A DNA stretch of 64,000 bases, taken from assembly GCA_031769625.1 (NCBI GenBank), contig JAUIMM010000213.1, forward strand, positions 4,483,501 to 4,547,500, in the 5' to 3' direction. The stretch comes from Taudactylus pleione (Eukaryota; Chordata; Amphibia; Anura; Myobatrachidae). The notes below the pieces were generated by a model, which ran no database searches, was not told where the DNA came from, and saw nothing but the letters and a program-made list of their open reading frames with translations. Position 1 is the first letter of the stretch. Every line of letters starts with the position of its first letter. Below are positions 54,014 through 64,000 of this stretch, in pieces. Both the position numbers and the translations under genes were made by a program.

Positions 54014-54732
54014 GAAAAAAGCCGATGTCCTGCCTCCTCACCGTGCCTTTGACTGCGCCATTAATTTACTGCCAGGTGCCAGCCTTCCCAAAGGACGATT
54101 ATATGCCTTATCCATACCGGAGGACAAAGCCACGCAGGACTATATTCAGGAGGTCCTGGAGAAGACTTAATTCGTCCATCTAACTCCCCAGTGGGAGCGG
54201 GATTTTTCTTTGTGGAGAAAAAAGATGGATCCCTCAGACCCTGCATTGACTTCCATGGACTAAATCAAATCACAGTCAAAAATGCATATCCCTTACCACT
54301 CATCTCCGTTCTGATTGACCAACTACGAGAGGCTTCCATCTTTTCTAAAAATAGATCTTAGAGGCACATACAACCTCATTTGCATCAGAAAAGGAGATGA
54401 GTGGAAGACAGCGTTCAACACGCATTCTGGACACTTCCAAGATTTCATCAATGAGGTTCTAAGGGATTTCTTGGGAGTCTTTGCAGTGGTTTACTACGAC
54501 ATCCTCATCTATTCAAAGTCTGTAGAGGAACACCATGGGCACGTACGGTAGATCTTACTAAGACTCTTGTCTAATGACCTATATGCCAAACTTGAGAAGT
54601 GCGAATTTGACGTGAAAGGTGTCATTCTTGGGATATATAATCTCTTCGCAAGGCTTCTCTATGGATCCTGGCAAGGTAAAAGCCATCTTGGATTGGGAAC
54701 AACCCACAACTCTGAAGGTCATCCAGTGATTC
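54014..54732 (+). pseudogene. pol: Ty3/gypsy reverse transcriptase with loss of catalytic region
   Basis: Begins [14 protein letters not shown] and PKGRLYALS; a stop/frameshift occurs near 54168; then [37 protein letters not shown] and [10 protein letters not shown] (given as short motifs). The PFGL.NAP block that should follow is missing: HFQ runs directly into [12 protein letters not shown]. The YLDD box is reduced to [10 protein letters not shown]. The thumb [18 protein letters not shown] is present. The copy could not synthesise DNA. Confidence 0.85.
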
Positions 54733-55300
54733 TTGGGCTTTGCTAATTATTATCGGAGGTTCATTAAGTCCTTCTCCTCGATTGTGTCACCCATTGTGGA
54801 GTTAAAGAAGAAAGGAGCAAAGGTTGCGAATTGGTCTCCTGAGGCTATTCGGGCCTTTAAAACCTTGAAGGAGGCATTTGTGTCAGCTCCTGTCCTCCGG
54901 CATCCCAATCCCGAGTTTCCTTTCATTGTCGAGGTTGATGCATCGGAAGTTGGAGTAGGTGCTATCCTATCACAGAAAGATGTCAAAGATGGCAAGCTTC
55001 ACTCGTGCGCCTTTTTCTCCCGGAAATTTGATTCAACAGAGAGAAACCATGACGTGGGCAATCGAGAGCTGTTGGCCATCAAGTGGGCCTTTGAGGGCTG
55101 CAGACAATGGTTAGAGGGGGCTAATCATGTGGTGACGGTTCTCACAGACCATAAGAATCTCGCCTATTTTGAGACTGCTAAAAGGCTGAATGCGAGACAG
55201 GCCCGCTGGGCCTTATTCTTTACTCGATTCAACTATGTGATCTCCTTTAGACCGGGATCTAAGAATGTCAAGGCGGATGCCCTGTCTCAAAGTTTTTCCA
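54733..55300 (+). pseudogene. pol: Ty3/gypsy RNase H, well preserved
   Basis: A long open frame begins [14 protein letters not shown], continues [15 protein letters not shown] (first catalytic Asp), [26 protein letters not shown] (the Glu block, shortened: [11 protein letters not shown]), [10 protein letters not shown] (Asp) and ends with NVKADALSQ. All usual RNase H blocks are present. The frame has no stop until 55536. This is the best preserved part of the element. Confidence 0.85.
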
Positions 55301-56450
55301 CCACTCATCCTCCAAGGACCTCAGAAGAGAATATTGTGCCGACTTCCAGAATCCATTTTGCTGTGACCAGGACATTGGCAGATTCTCTTAGCGCTTGCCA
55401 GTCGGCAGCCCCTCGTGAGACACTATCTGGAGTGCTCATTGTCAATGAGAGACTACACAAGGAAGTGCTAAAGGATTTTTATTCTTTCAAGACGGGGGGG
55501 GGGGTCATCCTGGCATCGCCAGAACTCTGGAGCTGATGTCCCGTTCTGTCTGGTGGCAGGTCATGTTACAGGACACTCGGGAATTCGTTTTGGCATGCGA
55601 TGTCTGCTCAAAAAATAAAACTCTCCAGACTGCTCCTCAAGGATTGCTGTGTCCTCTTCCTACGCCCTCTAAGCCATGGTCCCATATTGCTATGGACTTT
55701 GTTGTCGACCTTCCATTGTCCTCACGTTGCTCTGTCATCTGGACCATTGTGGATCGGTTCTCCAAAATGGTGCACTTTGTGCCCTTGAGCAAGTTACCAT
55801 CTGATAATGAGTTGTCTACATTATTTATCCACCATGTCTTCAAGCTCCATGGACTTCTAGTAGACATCGTCTCAGATCGTGGTACGCAGTTCGTTGCCCG
55901 GTTTAGGAGATGCTGCTGTGCCGATCTGAGTATCAACATCAGCCTATCCTCTGGATACCATCCACAGGCCAATGGTCAGACGGAGCGGGCCAATCAGTCG
56001 TTGGAGCAGTTCCTCCGCTGCTTCATTTCCAAATGTCAAGACGATTGGGTCCACTTCTGCCCTTTGCAGAATTTGCATACAACAACTCCTGCCATTCTGC
56101 ATCCTCCTTCTCTCAGTTTTATTGCACCTATGAAACACATCCTAGGAGTAATTCATTCGAGCCTTCTACAACTGGAACTCATGTTTCTTCTTCTGTGTCA
56201 AGGCTACGGTCAGTATAGAAGAAGGTACACCATGCTCTCCTTCAAGCGTCTGGACGATCCAAGGCACGAGCAGACAAGCATCGGAGACCGTGTAATTTCA
56301 GAGTCGGTGATCTGGCGTGGCTATCTTCCAGGAACATCAATTTGCGCCAGAGGTCGCAGAAATTGGGGCCAAAATTCATCGGGCCATTTTGCATCATTGC
56401 CCAGATTAATCCCGTAGCCTTCAGGCTGAAGTTACCAAAGACCCTTAGGA
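55301..56450 (+). pseudogene. pol: Ty3/gypsy integrase, frameshifted
   Basis: The zinc-binding start is hit by a G-run (55494-55503) that shifts frame: ...TGGG in one frame, [12 protein letters not shown] in the next. From 55536 the open frame reads CDVCSKNK (zinc Cys pair), IAMDFVVDLP (first Asp), IVSDRGTQFVA (second Asp) and NGQTERANQSLEQF (Glu), so the catalytic triad is intact. A frameshift near 56070 diverts the C-terminal part, which continues in other frames to NPVAFRLKLPKTLRI (56400-56450). Confidence 0.85.
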
Positions 56451-56539
56451 TCAACAACACATTTCATTATTCTCTCCTCAAGCCGGTGTTCTTTTCCTCC
56501 AGGTTCACTTCTAGACAACCAGTCAGACCTCCATCAGTG

Positions 56540-56745
56540 CTCGTCCAGGGCTGCCAAGTTTGTGGCGAAGATTCTGGACTCTAGATTTTCTCGTGGACAT
56601 CTTCAGTTCCTGGTTCACTGGAAAGGGTATGGGCCAGAGGAGCGTTCTTTGGTGCATGCTCCCACCTTGCAGAGAAGATTCTTTGAGAACTTTCCAAACA
56701 AACCAGGCTCTAGGGGTTCCCTAACCCCTCGTCAAGGGGGGGGGG
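56540..56745 (+). pseudogene. pol: Chromodomain of the chromovirus integrase
   Basis: AKILDSRFSRGHLQFLVHWKG, YGPEERSLVHAP (short motifs ILDSRFSRG, FLVHWKGYGPEERS) is a near-canonical chromodomain; the aromatic SW of the consensus is SL here. The frame closes just before the polypurine tract. It matches the degraded domain at 24560. Confidence 0.8.
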
Positions 56746-56748
56746 TAC

Positions 56749-57558
56749 TGTCACAAACCGCCGCGCTGCCAATGCTGTGTGGGGTGAACGCCGGCCAAGC
56801 GTTCGCTGAAGTCTCCTCCTTCCTCCTGTTAGGATCAGTGGTTAGCAGCATATTGTTGTAGTTCCAGTCTTGGTTGCTGCTGAGCCTCTGCACTAATTAC
56901 TGCCTAGGTGCACTAGCAGGTGCACACTGATTGATTCTCCTGTCTAAATACAGCCCAGGTGCTCAATAATTTCTCATTAGTGAAACTTGCTCTGGTTGGG
57001 CCCTGCTCCTGTTATATTCCAGCCAGAGCTTCTACTCCTTGCCGGTGATAAGAGTTTCTCGTACTTCCGGTTGTTCCAGTCTCATGCTTTCCAGTTCCAG
57101 AGCCAGTCTACTGTGTTTATCTACTGCAGTTTGTCCCATCCAGGCGGCGCAGTCTGCATTCCACCTGCTCGTGCTACCTAGGTGGCATGGTGCGCTTTCT
57201 CCACCTGAAGTGCCAGTCTGTGTCCAGCGCCAGTGTCAACCCAGCGACATTGGCCGCTACTCAGCGGTCCAAGTGCGCACTCCAGCGCACCGCAGCCAGC
57301 GTCAACCTGGCGATGCTGGTATCGGCTCAGCATCCTTAGTGCGCAATCCAGCGCACCGTCGCCAGTTTCATCCCGGCGGCACTGGTAGCTACTCAGCATC
57401 CTCCTGCCAAGTCGTTCTGCCCTCAAGGCAACAACCATCCCAGAGGCTGCTACCGGCCCAAAGGCCGCATCACAAATATACGGCCGCATCTTGCCAAGAT
57501 ACTCCAGCCCTCAAGGCTGTGCAAGACTTTTTCCACTAGTGACTCTTAGCCCTTAACA
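56749..57558 (+). repeat. 3' LTR of the chromovirus
   Basis: Same ends as the 5' LTR. Compared with it, there is a 12-base insertion near 56815, a ~20-base insertion near 57040, and loss of about 100 bases of the 'cagcccagaggctgc' series. Followed by TGTAT. Confidence 0.85.
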
Positions 57559-57699
57559 TGTATATGCTCTGACTAGACTTGGAGGCCAACACTTTCTATA
57601 TAGCTGCTTCAATCTCTTTAGCAATGCCATTATAGATCATATTATTGAATTAGGTAGGTGCATGGTTTTGGACATCAACCTCAAAAGGACAGGACCGGA

Positions 57700-58560
57700 G
57701 ACTCTATGCCACACTAAATTGTGAGAAAAGGCTGGTGGGAGCATCCTGTGAGCTAGAGAGTTGGAAGACATGGTGGTTATCTCTTTGGAAAATGGCTTCT
57801 CTCCGCAAAACATAACCGATTCCACTTTTTCGAGTTTTTGTGGGCCAAGGTTAATTCCTTGTTTTTCCAAGTTGATCTGGGGAAATATAATGTGCCTAAT
57901 CAACAGAACTGTTACCTACAGATTGAGGGAGCACGGTGGCTGGGGTATGATTAACTCAGTGCTAAGACACCTCAATGATGTCTTTAGAGTTTGGTTTCTT
58001 CCTTTGAAGGTGACATGGTGTTGGGGTCTGAAAGTGGGAGAGGTCAAAGTCTTCTTTAAAAAGGAGCTGGAGAGGAGAATGTTGCAATCCCACTTACTAA
58101 AGGTGCAGTCACTAATCGACTGCCCAGGTGATGTTTGTTCAGCATGGCTGAATCTGGTCAATTCCCAGAGGATCCCGCTGAATAGGGACATTGCCTAGCT
58201 CTCTTTCCATGGGAGGCTCTACATGAGGGGAAAACTGAGAAGTAGAAATACTGATGCTCGTGGCTGCCCATGGATGAAGTATCATGGGGGAGACCATAAA
58301 CCATTTCTTGCTTGAATGTGCTTTCAATGTAGAGGTTTATAGAAGAGTTTCAAGAGCCTTATGCTTCCCATGACTTTAAAAGGCTGTTAGTCTGAGAGGG
58401 TTTATAGGGCACAAAAAAACCTTAAAAACACTGGCAGAATGGGCCTTGAACAGTCCATTCTGTCACAGGGGTTACTGTATAAAATTGTGCGGTTGGCTTT
58501 TCAGTTATTTATTTTTTGGTGAAGTAACCATATTTAAAAAAAATAAAAAAAATCTTTGGC
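57700..58560 (+). pseudogene. Tx1-like LINE, ORF2 3' end, copy 1
   Basis: A frame at 57761-58198 (FSSFCGPRLIPCFSKLIW, REHGGWGMINSVLRHLNDVF) and frames after it (LSFHGRLYMRGKLRSRNTDARGCPW, shortened: LYMRGKLRSRNTDARGC) match the C-terminal end of Tx1/L1-like ORF2, including the 'RGCP.E.CGG.ET..HFLL.C' zinc-finger-like block, here degraded (CPWMKYHGGDHKPFLA). A shared stretch with 59990-60290 shows both belong to one family. The AAATAAAAAAAATC run at about 58536-58552 may be the tail. Confidence 0.65.
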
Positions 58561-58689
58561 CCAATATATTGTTTAAGTTAGCCAAATAATGGTTCGATAT
58601 GCAAATAGTTGTTGCTGCAATATTTTTTATATAAAATATTATATTCTTATATTTATTATATTCTTCCATCTCAGCAAGAGAAGAGGGTG

Positions 58690-59600
58690 TGTGCAGCTGA
58701 GCTCTCAGTACATACGGAGTATCATATTACACCTAGAGTTTCCTTGTGGGCTCCGGGGTGAGGAATCCAGTGGTGATCCTTGAGTGCCTACCTCCTGGGC
58801 TGGAGTCAGAGGAGTCTGTCATGCTGGAAGGGACCACTGTTGCTAGGTTTTCCTAGGTGACTTAGGTTTGTTCGGCTTAGATGGTAGTTGGACAGCCAGT
58901 CATTGTGAGAGTGGTCTCATTGGGAAGGGCAGAGGTGGTCTCTGGAGGAGTATCAGTGGCATCAACTACAGCACAGTGCATGCCAGCCCTTGACAAGTCA
59001 GCATATTAATTCAGCAGAAGCAGTCATGGAGACAATTTTTAGCTAGTCCAGGTACCAGTTAGAGCTGGTGCTGCAGTGAAGTTTATTAGTGTGCATCTGG
59101 TCACAGATGACATTCCTGGCACAAATTAGTTTAATAGGAGTGAGAATATGACTGGACTTCAGTACTAATGGGTGCATGAGTGCCAATGACAATGCTACAA
59201 TTCCTGTTAATGCAGGTAATAATATTGCTCCCAGTATGGTAAATAGTGGTAGCTAATACGGCTGTGGTTGATTCCATTCTGCCCCACATGGGGGTTAGTG
59301 GTAGTCAGTCTGCTAAAAGAAGGAATATTGTCCAGCTGAGGTGGGTGGGGAAATGAGGTGCCCAGTAAGACTGATTTTCTGTTCCATGAGCATAATACAA
59401 TGTACTTTTATGCTTTAATTATCATGTAAGATTAGTGGAATTTGGATTTTGACTCTTACAATGGATTGCAAGCTGTTTGGGTTTATTGGTTCACCCATAA
59501 AGAGTAGGGCTCCTCTCTGTCATTACTGAATGCAGTTATGAGGCAAGAGAGGGTTAAAAGGTAACCGTTTAAGGATTTCCTCACTGAGGCAGATATAATC
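58690..59600. other. Unassigned, possible LINE 5' region
   Basis: No recognisable frame. It precedes the ORF1-like zinc knuckles at 59770 and may be the 5' UTR and early ORF1 of LINE copy 2. Confidence 0.3.
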
Positions 59601-59602
59601 CT

Positions 59603-60575
59603 TTGGTTCAAAAGATACTGTCGGGAACAATCCTGTTGCTCAGGGTCAGTCATGGTAAGGCAGTATGGGATGGGGCCTGGTCTGCTCAGGTACCATTTCA
59701 TAGTGATAGTATGGGGCCAGCACATATACCACCAGCTGCATATATTGGTCAGGAAAGGATACAGTATATCTATCCCGGTCAGGCTCATACCTGCCACAAG
59801 TGTCATAAATTTAGACATGGGAGTGGTGATTGTCATGTACAGAAACGCTCAAGCTGTGGTCAACTTTCTGAGGACTGCAGGAACATAAGATGCAACCTTT
59901 GTGGCATTGTCGGGCATCTTTTAGGAGGTGCTTTCCATAATGAGTACTTCCAATCTAAGTTATCCTTTGCTTGAAAGTAACAAGGTGTTGGCAAGTGGGA
60001 GAAGTCAAAAACTCCTCTAGAAGGGTGATGGAAAGGAGAATTTTGCAGTCTCGCTTTCTGGAGCTGCTGGCAGTAAAAAACTGCCCAGGCAATGTTTGCT
60101 CAGCTGGGTTTAATCAGATTCTCTGAGCATTCAGCTGAATTATACTGTAGGGACATTGCTGGTCTCTCTTTCCATGGAAGACTTTACGTGAGGGGTAATT
60201 GCAAGTGTAGATGTGCCGATGATTGTGGCTGTCCATGGGATGAATGTCAAGAGGAGACCTTGCACCACTTCTTGCTTGAGCTTTTCTGTCTTTTCATCCA
60301 CCCATGATGGTTTGATTTACATAAAACTAAAAGCCTTCTCACTTTTTTCTTTGAGTTGAGGTATATTGTTGTATGTAATGTTGATTTTTAATTATTCTTT
60401 GTCATTCCCTTGTACTTGTTACCATTACTCAGGCAAGTGCTGCTTTTGTGGTGTAGTAACCATAGTTTGAGTGTCCTTGGCCTGATAATATGCATCAATT
60501 GGCCACATTTTATTGTTTTGGTTAGGTGTATTTCTTGTTGAAATTTATATAAATAAAAGATTTTCCATCACAAAA
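59603..60575 (+). pseudogene. Tx1-like LINE copy 2: ORF1 zinc knuckles fused to ORF2 tail
   Basis: 59603-59974 encodes an ORF1-type end with knuckle 1 intact (CHKCHKFRHGSGDC) and two degraded ones (SSCGQLSEDC; CNLCGIVGHLLGGAF with the last Cys lost). About 30 bases later the sequence matches ORF2 copy 1 from 58010 onward: 'aagtgggagaagtcaaa', 'ttccatggaagactttacg', CKCRCADDCGCPWDECQEETLHHFLLE (short: CADDCGCPW, ECQEETLHHFLLE), here with its CCHC-like spacing kept. Nearly all of ORF2 is thus missing between them. It ends with AATAAAAGATTTT near 60552. Such copies arise by internal deletion. Confidence 0.7.
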
Positions 60576-60589
60576 GAGGTTAACGTGAA

Positions 60590-61040
60590 AAACAAGAGAT
60601 ATGGTAAGAACTTACCTTTGTTATCTCTGTTTCTACGAAGTCCATAGGGTCCACAGGGTTGACCTTGGGGGTATAGGTTGGGAACCAAATCCGGGCACCA
60701 CGCAGTTAAAGCTTTTAGCTCCCAGGATGCACTTGGGTCCACTCTCCCTATAACCCCGCCCCCCAGCCAGAGGCACCTCAGATTGTAAGTAGCCAAAGGC
60801 CGGAGGAGGAGAGAAAAAGAGAGAGAAAACTGGAACACTCTAGAACCATACTCACAGAAAAGGAGACGGGAAGCCGGTGACCAGTAACACAGCCCATATG
60901 AAGCCAGGTGCGTCAGGGCGGGCGCCCTGTGGACCCTATGGACTTCGTAGAAACAGAGATAACAAAGGTAAGTTCTTACCATATCTCTTGTTTTCTACTT
61001 CAGGGTCCATAGGGGGTCCACAGGGTTGACCTTGGGGATG
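60590..61040 (-). repeat. DIRS terminal region: 65-bp inverted repeat with extra direct unit
   Basis: 60590-60655 ('aacaagagatatggtaag', 'aacttacctttgttatctc', 'tgtttctacgaagtccat') is the reverse complement of 60928-60995, nearly without mismatch; the spacer is about 270 bases. The direct unit 'ggtccacagggttgacctt' occurs at about 60648 and again at about 61013. Each arm also contains the self-complementary ggtaagaacttacc. Inverted terminal repeats are expected in DIRS elements. Confidence 0.75.
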
Positions 61041-62051
61041 TCCCAAAGCAGTTCAACCAAGGGTGGGGACGCTCCTGTGCTGAGAGGAGAATCCGTCGCC
61101 AAAAAGGAAGCATCCTGAGAGGCAAAGGAAACCAATGCCTAGAACCTTAAAAAGGTATGGACAGAAGACCACGTGGACACCTAGTAAGGCAAAACAGCCG
61201 AGGCGCCACGACGAGCCGCCCACGAGGGTTACACGGCCCGAGAAAAAAACAAGCCTCAACGACAGAAATGCCCACCCATGGGTAGGCCCCTGAGGAAGAC
61301 ATACGAGGCCATCCAGTCAACATTTCATTATAGGCCGGCCATCGTTTCCTGTTAAAACCAGAAACCGCAGACCACCAACAAGGAGTCCGCTTACCATAAG
61401 GAACTTGAACGGATCACATAAAGCCAAAGAGGCCGGACCACAGTCCATGAGGCCACAACAGCCGAGAGGACTGGGAACTGAATGGCCATACCATAAGTTC
61501 CAGAATAATATGGAACCTAAAAACCACTTTAAGAAGAAACACAGGGCGAGAGCAACTCACACCCTGACATGATGCCCTCCAGAAGAGGGAGCCACATGAG
61601 AACGCTCCCCATTCAGACACTCTCCTGATTGATTTAAACACCCTGAGAGAGAGAGAGAGAGAGAGAGCTTAAACAATAGACCATGTAATGGCTATCACAA
61701 CCAGCGGTTCCATGGACTGTCCCCGGAGGGAACAAAGAACCACTACTAACTCCCCAGGAGTCCCTAGGGAGGATAAGTGGAGACATAATCCAGAAAACAC
61801 TCCAAAGGATGAACTGGATACCAGAGCGGAGCAATTCCATATCTTAACCATACCGACAGTGTAGAGATCCGCACTGTCAGGAAGGCCAGGCCAAGGGTGA
61901 AACCCAAGCCAGCTGGAAGGAATGCCAGAATATCTGGAAATCCTGGACACCGGAGGATCGTATCGACAGGTACGATACCATAAGAATTATGTATGCCACA
62001 GTCCGTGGCAGATCCCAGCAAAGTCTGGCCTATCTGCTCTAAACATCTCAA
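61020..62051 (-). pseudogene. DIRS tyrosine recombinase remnant
   Basis: The minus-strand frame 62051-61764 reads DILAFLPAGLGFTLGLAF and LTVRISTLSVWL (short motifs), matching the N-terminal SAM-like domain (FLQ.GL..GL..STL+VQ.SALS). Lower coordinates give FNRKRWPAYNEMLTGWP near 61330-61380, like the 'GKN.G.PAS..T..RW' block, and PFWRRILLSAQERPHP, then LWTPYGP and a stop at about 61002, typical of the DIRS C-terminus. The catalytic R-H-R-Y residues cannot be placed with certainty. Many frame changes. Confidence 0.65.
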
Positions 62052-62429
62052 TGAAGACAGAGCCAGGGAAGCCCGAGGACCACAGTAGGGGCGCAGTTAA
62101 AGACAAGCGATCCAGATCCAGGGAAAAACAAGGACCCTGAGACAACAGGTCCAGATAGTGAAGCAGTAGGAACGGAGCATCGAGGAGGAGACTCCGAAAA
62201 TCTTAGTACCAGTGATGTCTGGGACGACCTGGAGCCCCCAGAAGGAAAGCCCCTCCGTCTCGAATTAAACTTCCGAAGACCTCGAGGAAGAAGGGAGACC
62301 GGAGGACACAGGTACACAAAGTGGAAGGACCACTTCACTGACAAAGAGTCACTGAAGGTAGCTTCAGTACTCCTAGAGCTGGACTGTAACACCGGTAATG
62401 TGTGATCGAGTCAGAAGGCCATGGGGATC

Positions 62430-63000
62430 AATCCCCTCAGGGAGGCCCCCTCTGCTCACCAGGAGTTGAAACCTCTCTTGGAGAAGAGACTAGTCCCCGG
62501 GATGCACGCCGTGACGGCTGAGGAAGCCCGCTTCCCAATGGAGAGCTCCGGGAATAAACACCGCAGAGTTGGCCAGGAGAAGACCCTTGGACTATGTCAG
62601 AATGGGTGACATTCCTAACATTGCCACCCAACTACCAGTGTTGCCTAGATGGAAGCCACTGTTGTGACACTGTCGGACTGAACCTATTCAGGTTAACCGT
62701 GACAAATGGGTTAGGCCAGAGTGAAAGTCCAAGACAGCTTAAAGTATCAACAAGGTAAGTGGCAGGGCAGAAGCGACAGACGTCCAACTGCCCCGAAATG
62801 AATGCGGACCAGACACTGTCTTTAGCAAAGAACACCCTGGACGAGATGGCCATAGCCACCCGGACAGAGACCAACTCGCCTCCGTAGAAAGTATCATCGT
62901 TCGAACAGTGATCCGATGGAAAAAACTCGATCCATCTGGAGGGGAGTCAATTATGGCAAGGCCTGGAATGGAACTGAGCACATTCCACCCTACCAAAAGG
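62430..63000 (-). pseudogene. DIRS RNase H region remnant
   Basis: Minus strand: ILSTEASWSLSGW near 62880-62920 corresponds to the TTDAS..GWG block. About 60 codons later one frame gives SAVFIPGALHWEAGFLSRHG followed by VHPGDXSLLQERFQLL (X a stop), a close match to the DIRS block 'SA..IPG..N..AD.LSR......W.LHP..F..L'. The surroundings carry stops and frame changes. This region removes RNA from the RNA-DNA hybrid. Confidence 0.7.
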
Positions 63001-63189
63001 TAGACACTCTGGTAGACCGCGCATCACAAAGAGTAATAACATATGTCGACTGCGTAGATATCCGCACCCTCGAAGTTGAAGAGTGGAGATCTTGTCTTAC
63101 GCCAGAAAAATTCTCAGATTCTGAGAATCCAGCAGTGCTCCCAGATGAAGAAAACCCTGTGAGGGATGCAGGGAGGACTTTTCTGTGAC

Positions 63190-63960
63190 GAGAAGAAGCC
63201 CCGGTTATCCTGACCTGGCGGTAAAGTACCTTGGTGATCCTGCTAAAAGTAGGAGACCGTCCAGAGAAAGGAGCATTCGGATACACTGAACAGGTGAACT
63301 GTCAGAAAATCCATAAAGCTGGTAAACCCCGGTGGAGTTGAGGACAGCCCCAAAAGGCAGAGCCCGAAACTTACAAGTGTTGCTGTGGCACAGCAAACCT
63401 GAACCCATGCTGATGAGAGGGCTCTGTATGTACCCGTAGGTACGTATCCTGAATACTCGGATATACCATAAAATCCCCAGGTTCCAAACATCGGATGATG
63501 GAGCATGGACGATTCCACCTGAGTCAAGGCACCGTTGGAATCTGATTCAGGGATTTGAGACAGAGTATAGGCAAAGGAGGACCAGTCGGTCACCGCCCCA
63601 AAAAGAAAGTAGAACAACCAGTCCCTCACTGAGATAGTGAGGTTGGCCGAAATAGCTCTGCTTACCACAAAGACTGTATAGCTTTCTGGGATTGTAAGGC
63701 CCTGATCAGTTCTGAAGAAGGGCCCGTGTACCAATGCCTGTGAGGAGGCTGCATGAGCAATGAGAGGCCGTTGAGAATCAGTACCTCACTCTGGAAATTC
63801 CCCAGATGTAGACCTGTCCCGTCAGGCTGAGGGTATATCCTCAGGTGTAGAAACAGGGTCGTCCGGAAGTCCAGGACTGCTCGGTACTGGATATGGTGGC
63901 CCCCGTGGAGGCCGACAGCCTAGGAAAAAACAGGCCTTTAGGCTGACCCTGAGGACAAAA
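63190..63960 (-). pseudogene. DIRS reverse transcriptase remnant, YLDD changed to SLDG
   Basis: In order on the minus strand: LKSLNQIP and CSIIRCLEPGDFMVYPSIQDTYLRV (pieces of the PVLDL+.LN and D...AY.H.P blocks), HGFRFAVPQQHL, FRALPFGAVLNSTGVYQ (the ALPFG block), MLLSLDGLLLLAG where active copies have YLDDLL, then LLVTEKSSLHPSQGFLHLGALLDS. The mutated catalytic box, stops and frameshifts show that it is dead. The upstream end of the domain may extend past the window edge. Confidence 0.75.
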
Positions 63961-64000
63961 AGACTTAACAGAGTTAGTCCGAATGTAGTGGGAGTAGCTA

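Larger units (their letters stand above)
50352..57558 (+). mobile_element. Full-length, inactive Ty3/gypsy chromovirus with TSD
   Basis: LTRs at 50352-51265 and 56749-57558 are flanked by the 5-bp duplication TGTAT (50347-50351, 57559-57563). Between them lie gag, protease, RT, RNase H, integrase and a chromodomain on the plus strand, and a polypurine tract (caagggggggggg) touching the 3' LTR. A 1350-bp solo LTR with its own target duplication sits inside gag. The LTRs differ by several percent plus indels, so this insertion is older than the retroviral element at 6790. All enzymes carry disabling changes. Confidence 0.9.
60590..64000 (-). mobile_element. DIRS-type tyrosine-recombinase retroelement, 3' part (runs off the window)
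   Basis: Minus-strand frames give, from high to low coordinates, a DIRS reverse transcriptase, an RNase H region and a tyrosine recombinase, then a terminal region with a strong inverted repeat. That order, RT-RH-YR, and the use of a recombinase in place of integrase define DIRS elements. There is no LTR or polypurine tract. All domains are broken. The 5' end lies beyond 64000. Confidence 0.8.

Noticed and set aside
61053..62392. Series of minus-strand open frames read as separate small genes
   Set aside because: They are parts of one frameshifted DIRS recombinase/RNase H region, shown by the order of its motifs.
1..64000. CRISPR arrays, tRNA or rRNA genes, bacterial-type operons
   Set aside because: No regularly spaced short repeats with unique spacers, no recognisable cloverleaf with A and B boxes, and no rRNA-like stretches were seen. 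The tandem arrays present have no spacers.

Overview
This is a transposon-rich piece of a vertebrate nuclear genome, most probably an amphibian and most likely a frog. That assignment is an inference from the element mix: L1-, L2- and Tx1-like LINEs, Penelope-like elements, a DIRS element, chromodomain Ty3/gypsy elements, a class I endogenous retrovirus, Tc1 and hAT transposons, and many short palindromic MITEs, several carrying the 'gcccatagcaaccaatca' type of sequence I associate with frog genomes. There is nothing prokaryotic: no operons, no rRNA or tRNA that I can recognise, and no CRISPR. No complete host gene is visible. The only host-gene hint is a weak minus-strand candidate near 32.1-34.3 kb.

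Layout. 0-0.85 kb: L1-like ORF2 tail. 0.85-5.3 kb: mostly unassigned, AT-rich sequence with fragments. 5.3-6.8 kb: units of a roughly 200-bp repeat. 6.79-13.29 kb: a defective class I endogenous retrovirus with nearly identical LTRs but a wrecked interior, lying in the same repeat family. 13.3-16.1 kb: more of that repeat, plus a 0.8-kb interspersed repeat split by a large foldback element. 16.1-17.3 kb: a Penelope-like fragment. 17.3-22.6 kb: candidate solo LTRs, a foldback element, a 1.7-kb giant inverted repeat and two MITEs. 22.7-25.4 kb: a 5'-truncated Ty3/gypsy chromovirus with its 3' LTR. 26.1-29.7 kb: a Tc1 fragment split by a minus-strand Penelope-like element with a 14-bp target duplication. 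29.7-31.3 kb: a perfect hairpin and a second copy of the 0.8-kb repeat, split by a different MITE. 31.3-43 kb: many MITEs, the candidate exons, and an L2 LINE (39.3-40.3 kb). 43-45.7 kb: a decayed hAT transposon with other repeats nested in it. 45.9-50 kb: mostly unassigned. 50.35-57.56 kb: a full-length but dead Ty3/gypsy chromovirus with TSDs and a solo LTR nested in its gag. 57.7-60.6 kb: two Tx1-like LINE copies. 60.6-64 kb: a minus-strand DIRS element running off the window.

Nothing here acts together as a pathway. The story is one of layered insertions whose order can be read from nesting and target duplications. All recognisable coding regions are broken by stops, frameshifts or lost catalytic residues. 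The most informative observations are the clean nesting events, the hammerhead-like motifs tied to Penelope-like elements, the very young LTR pair around a defective retroviral interior, and the DIRS terminal hairpin.
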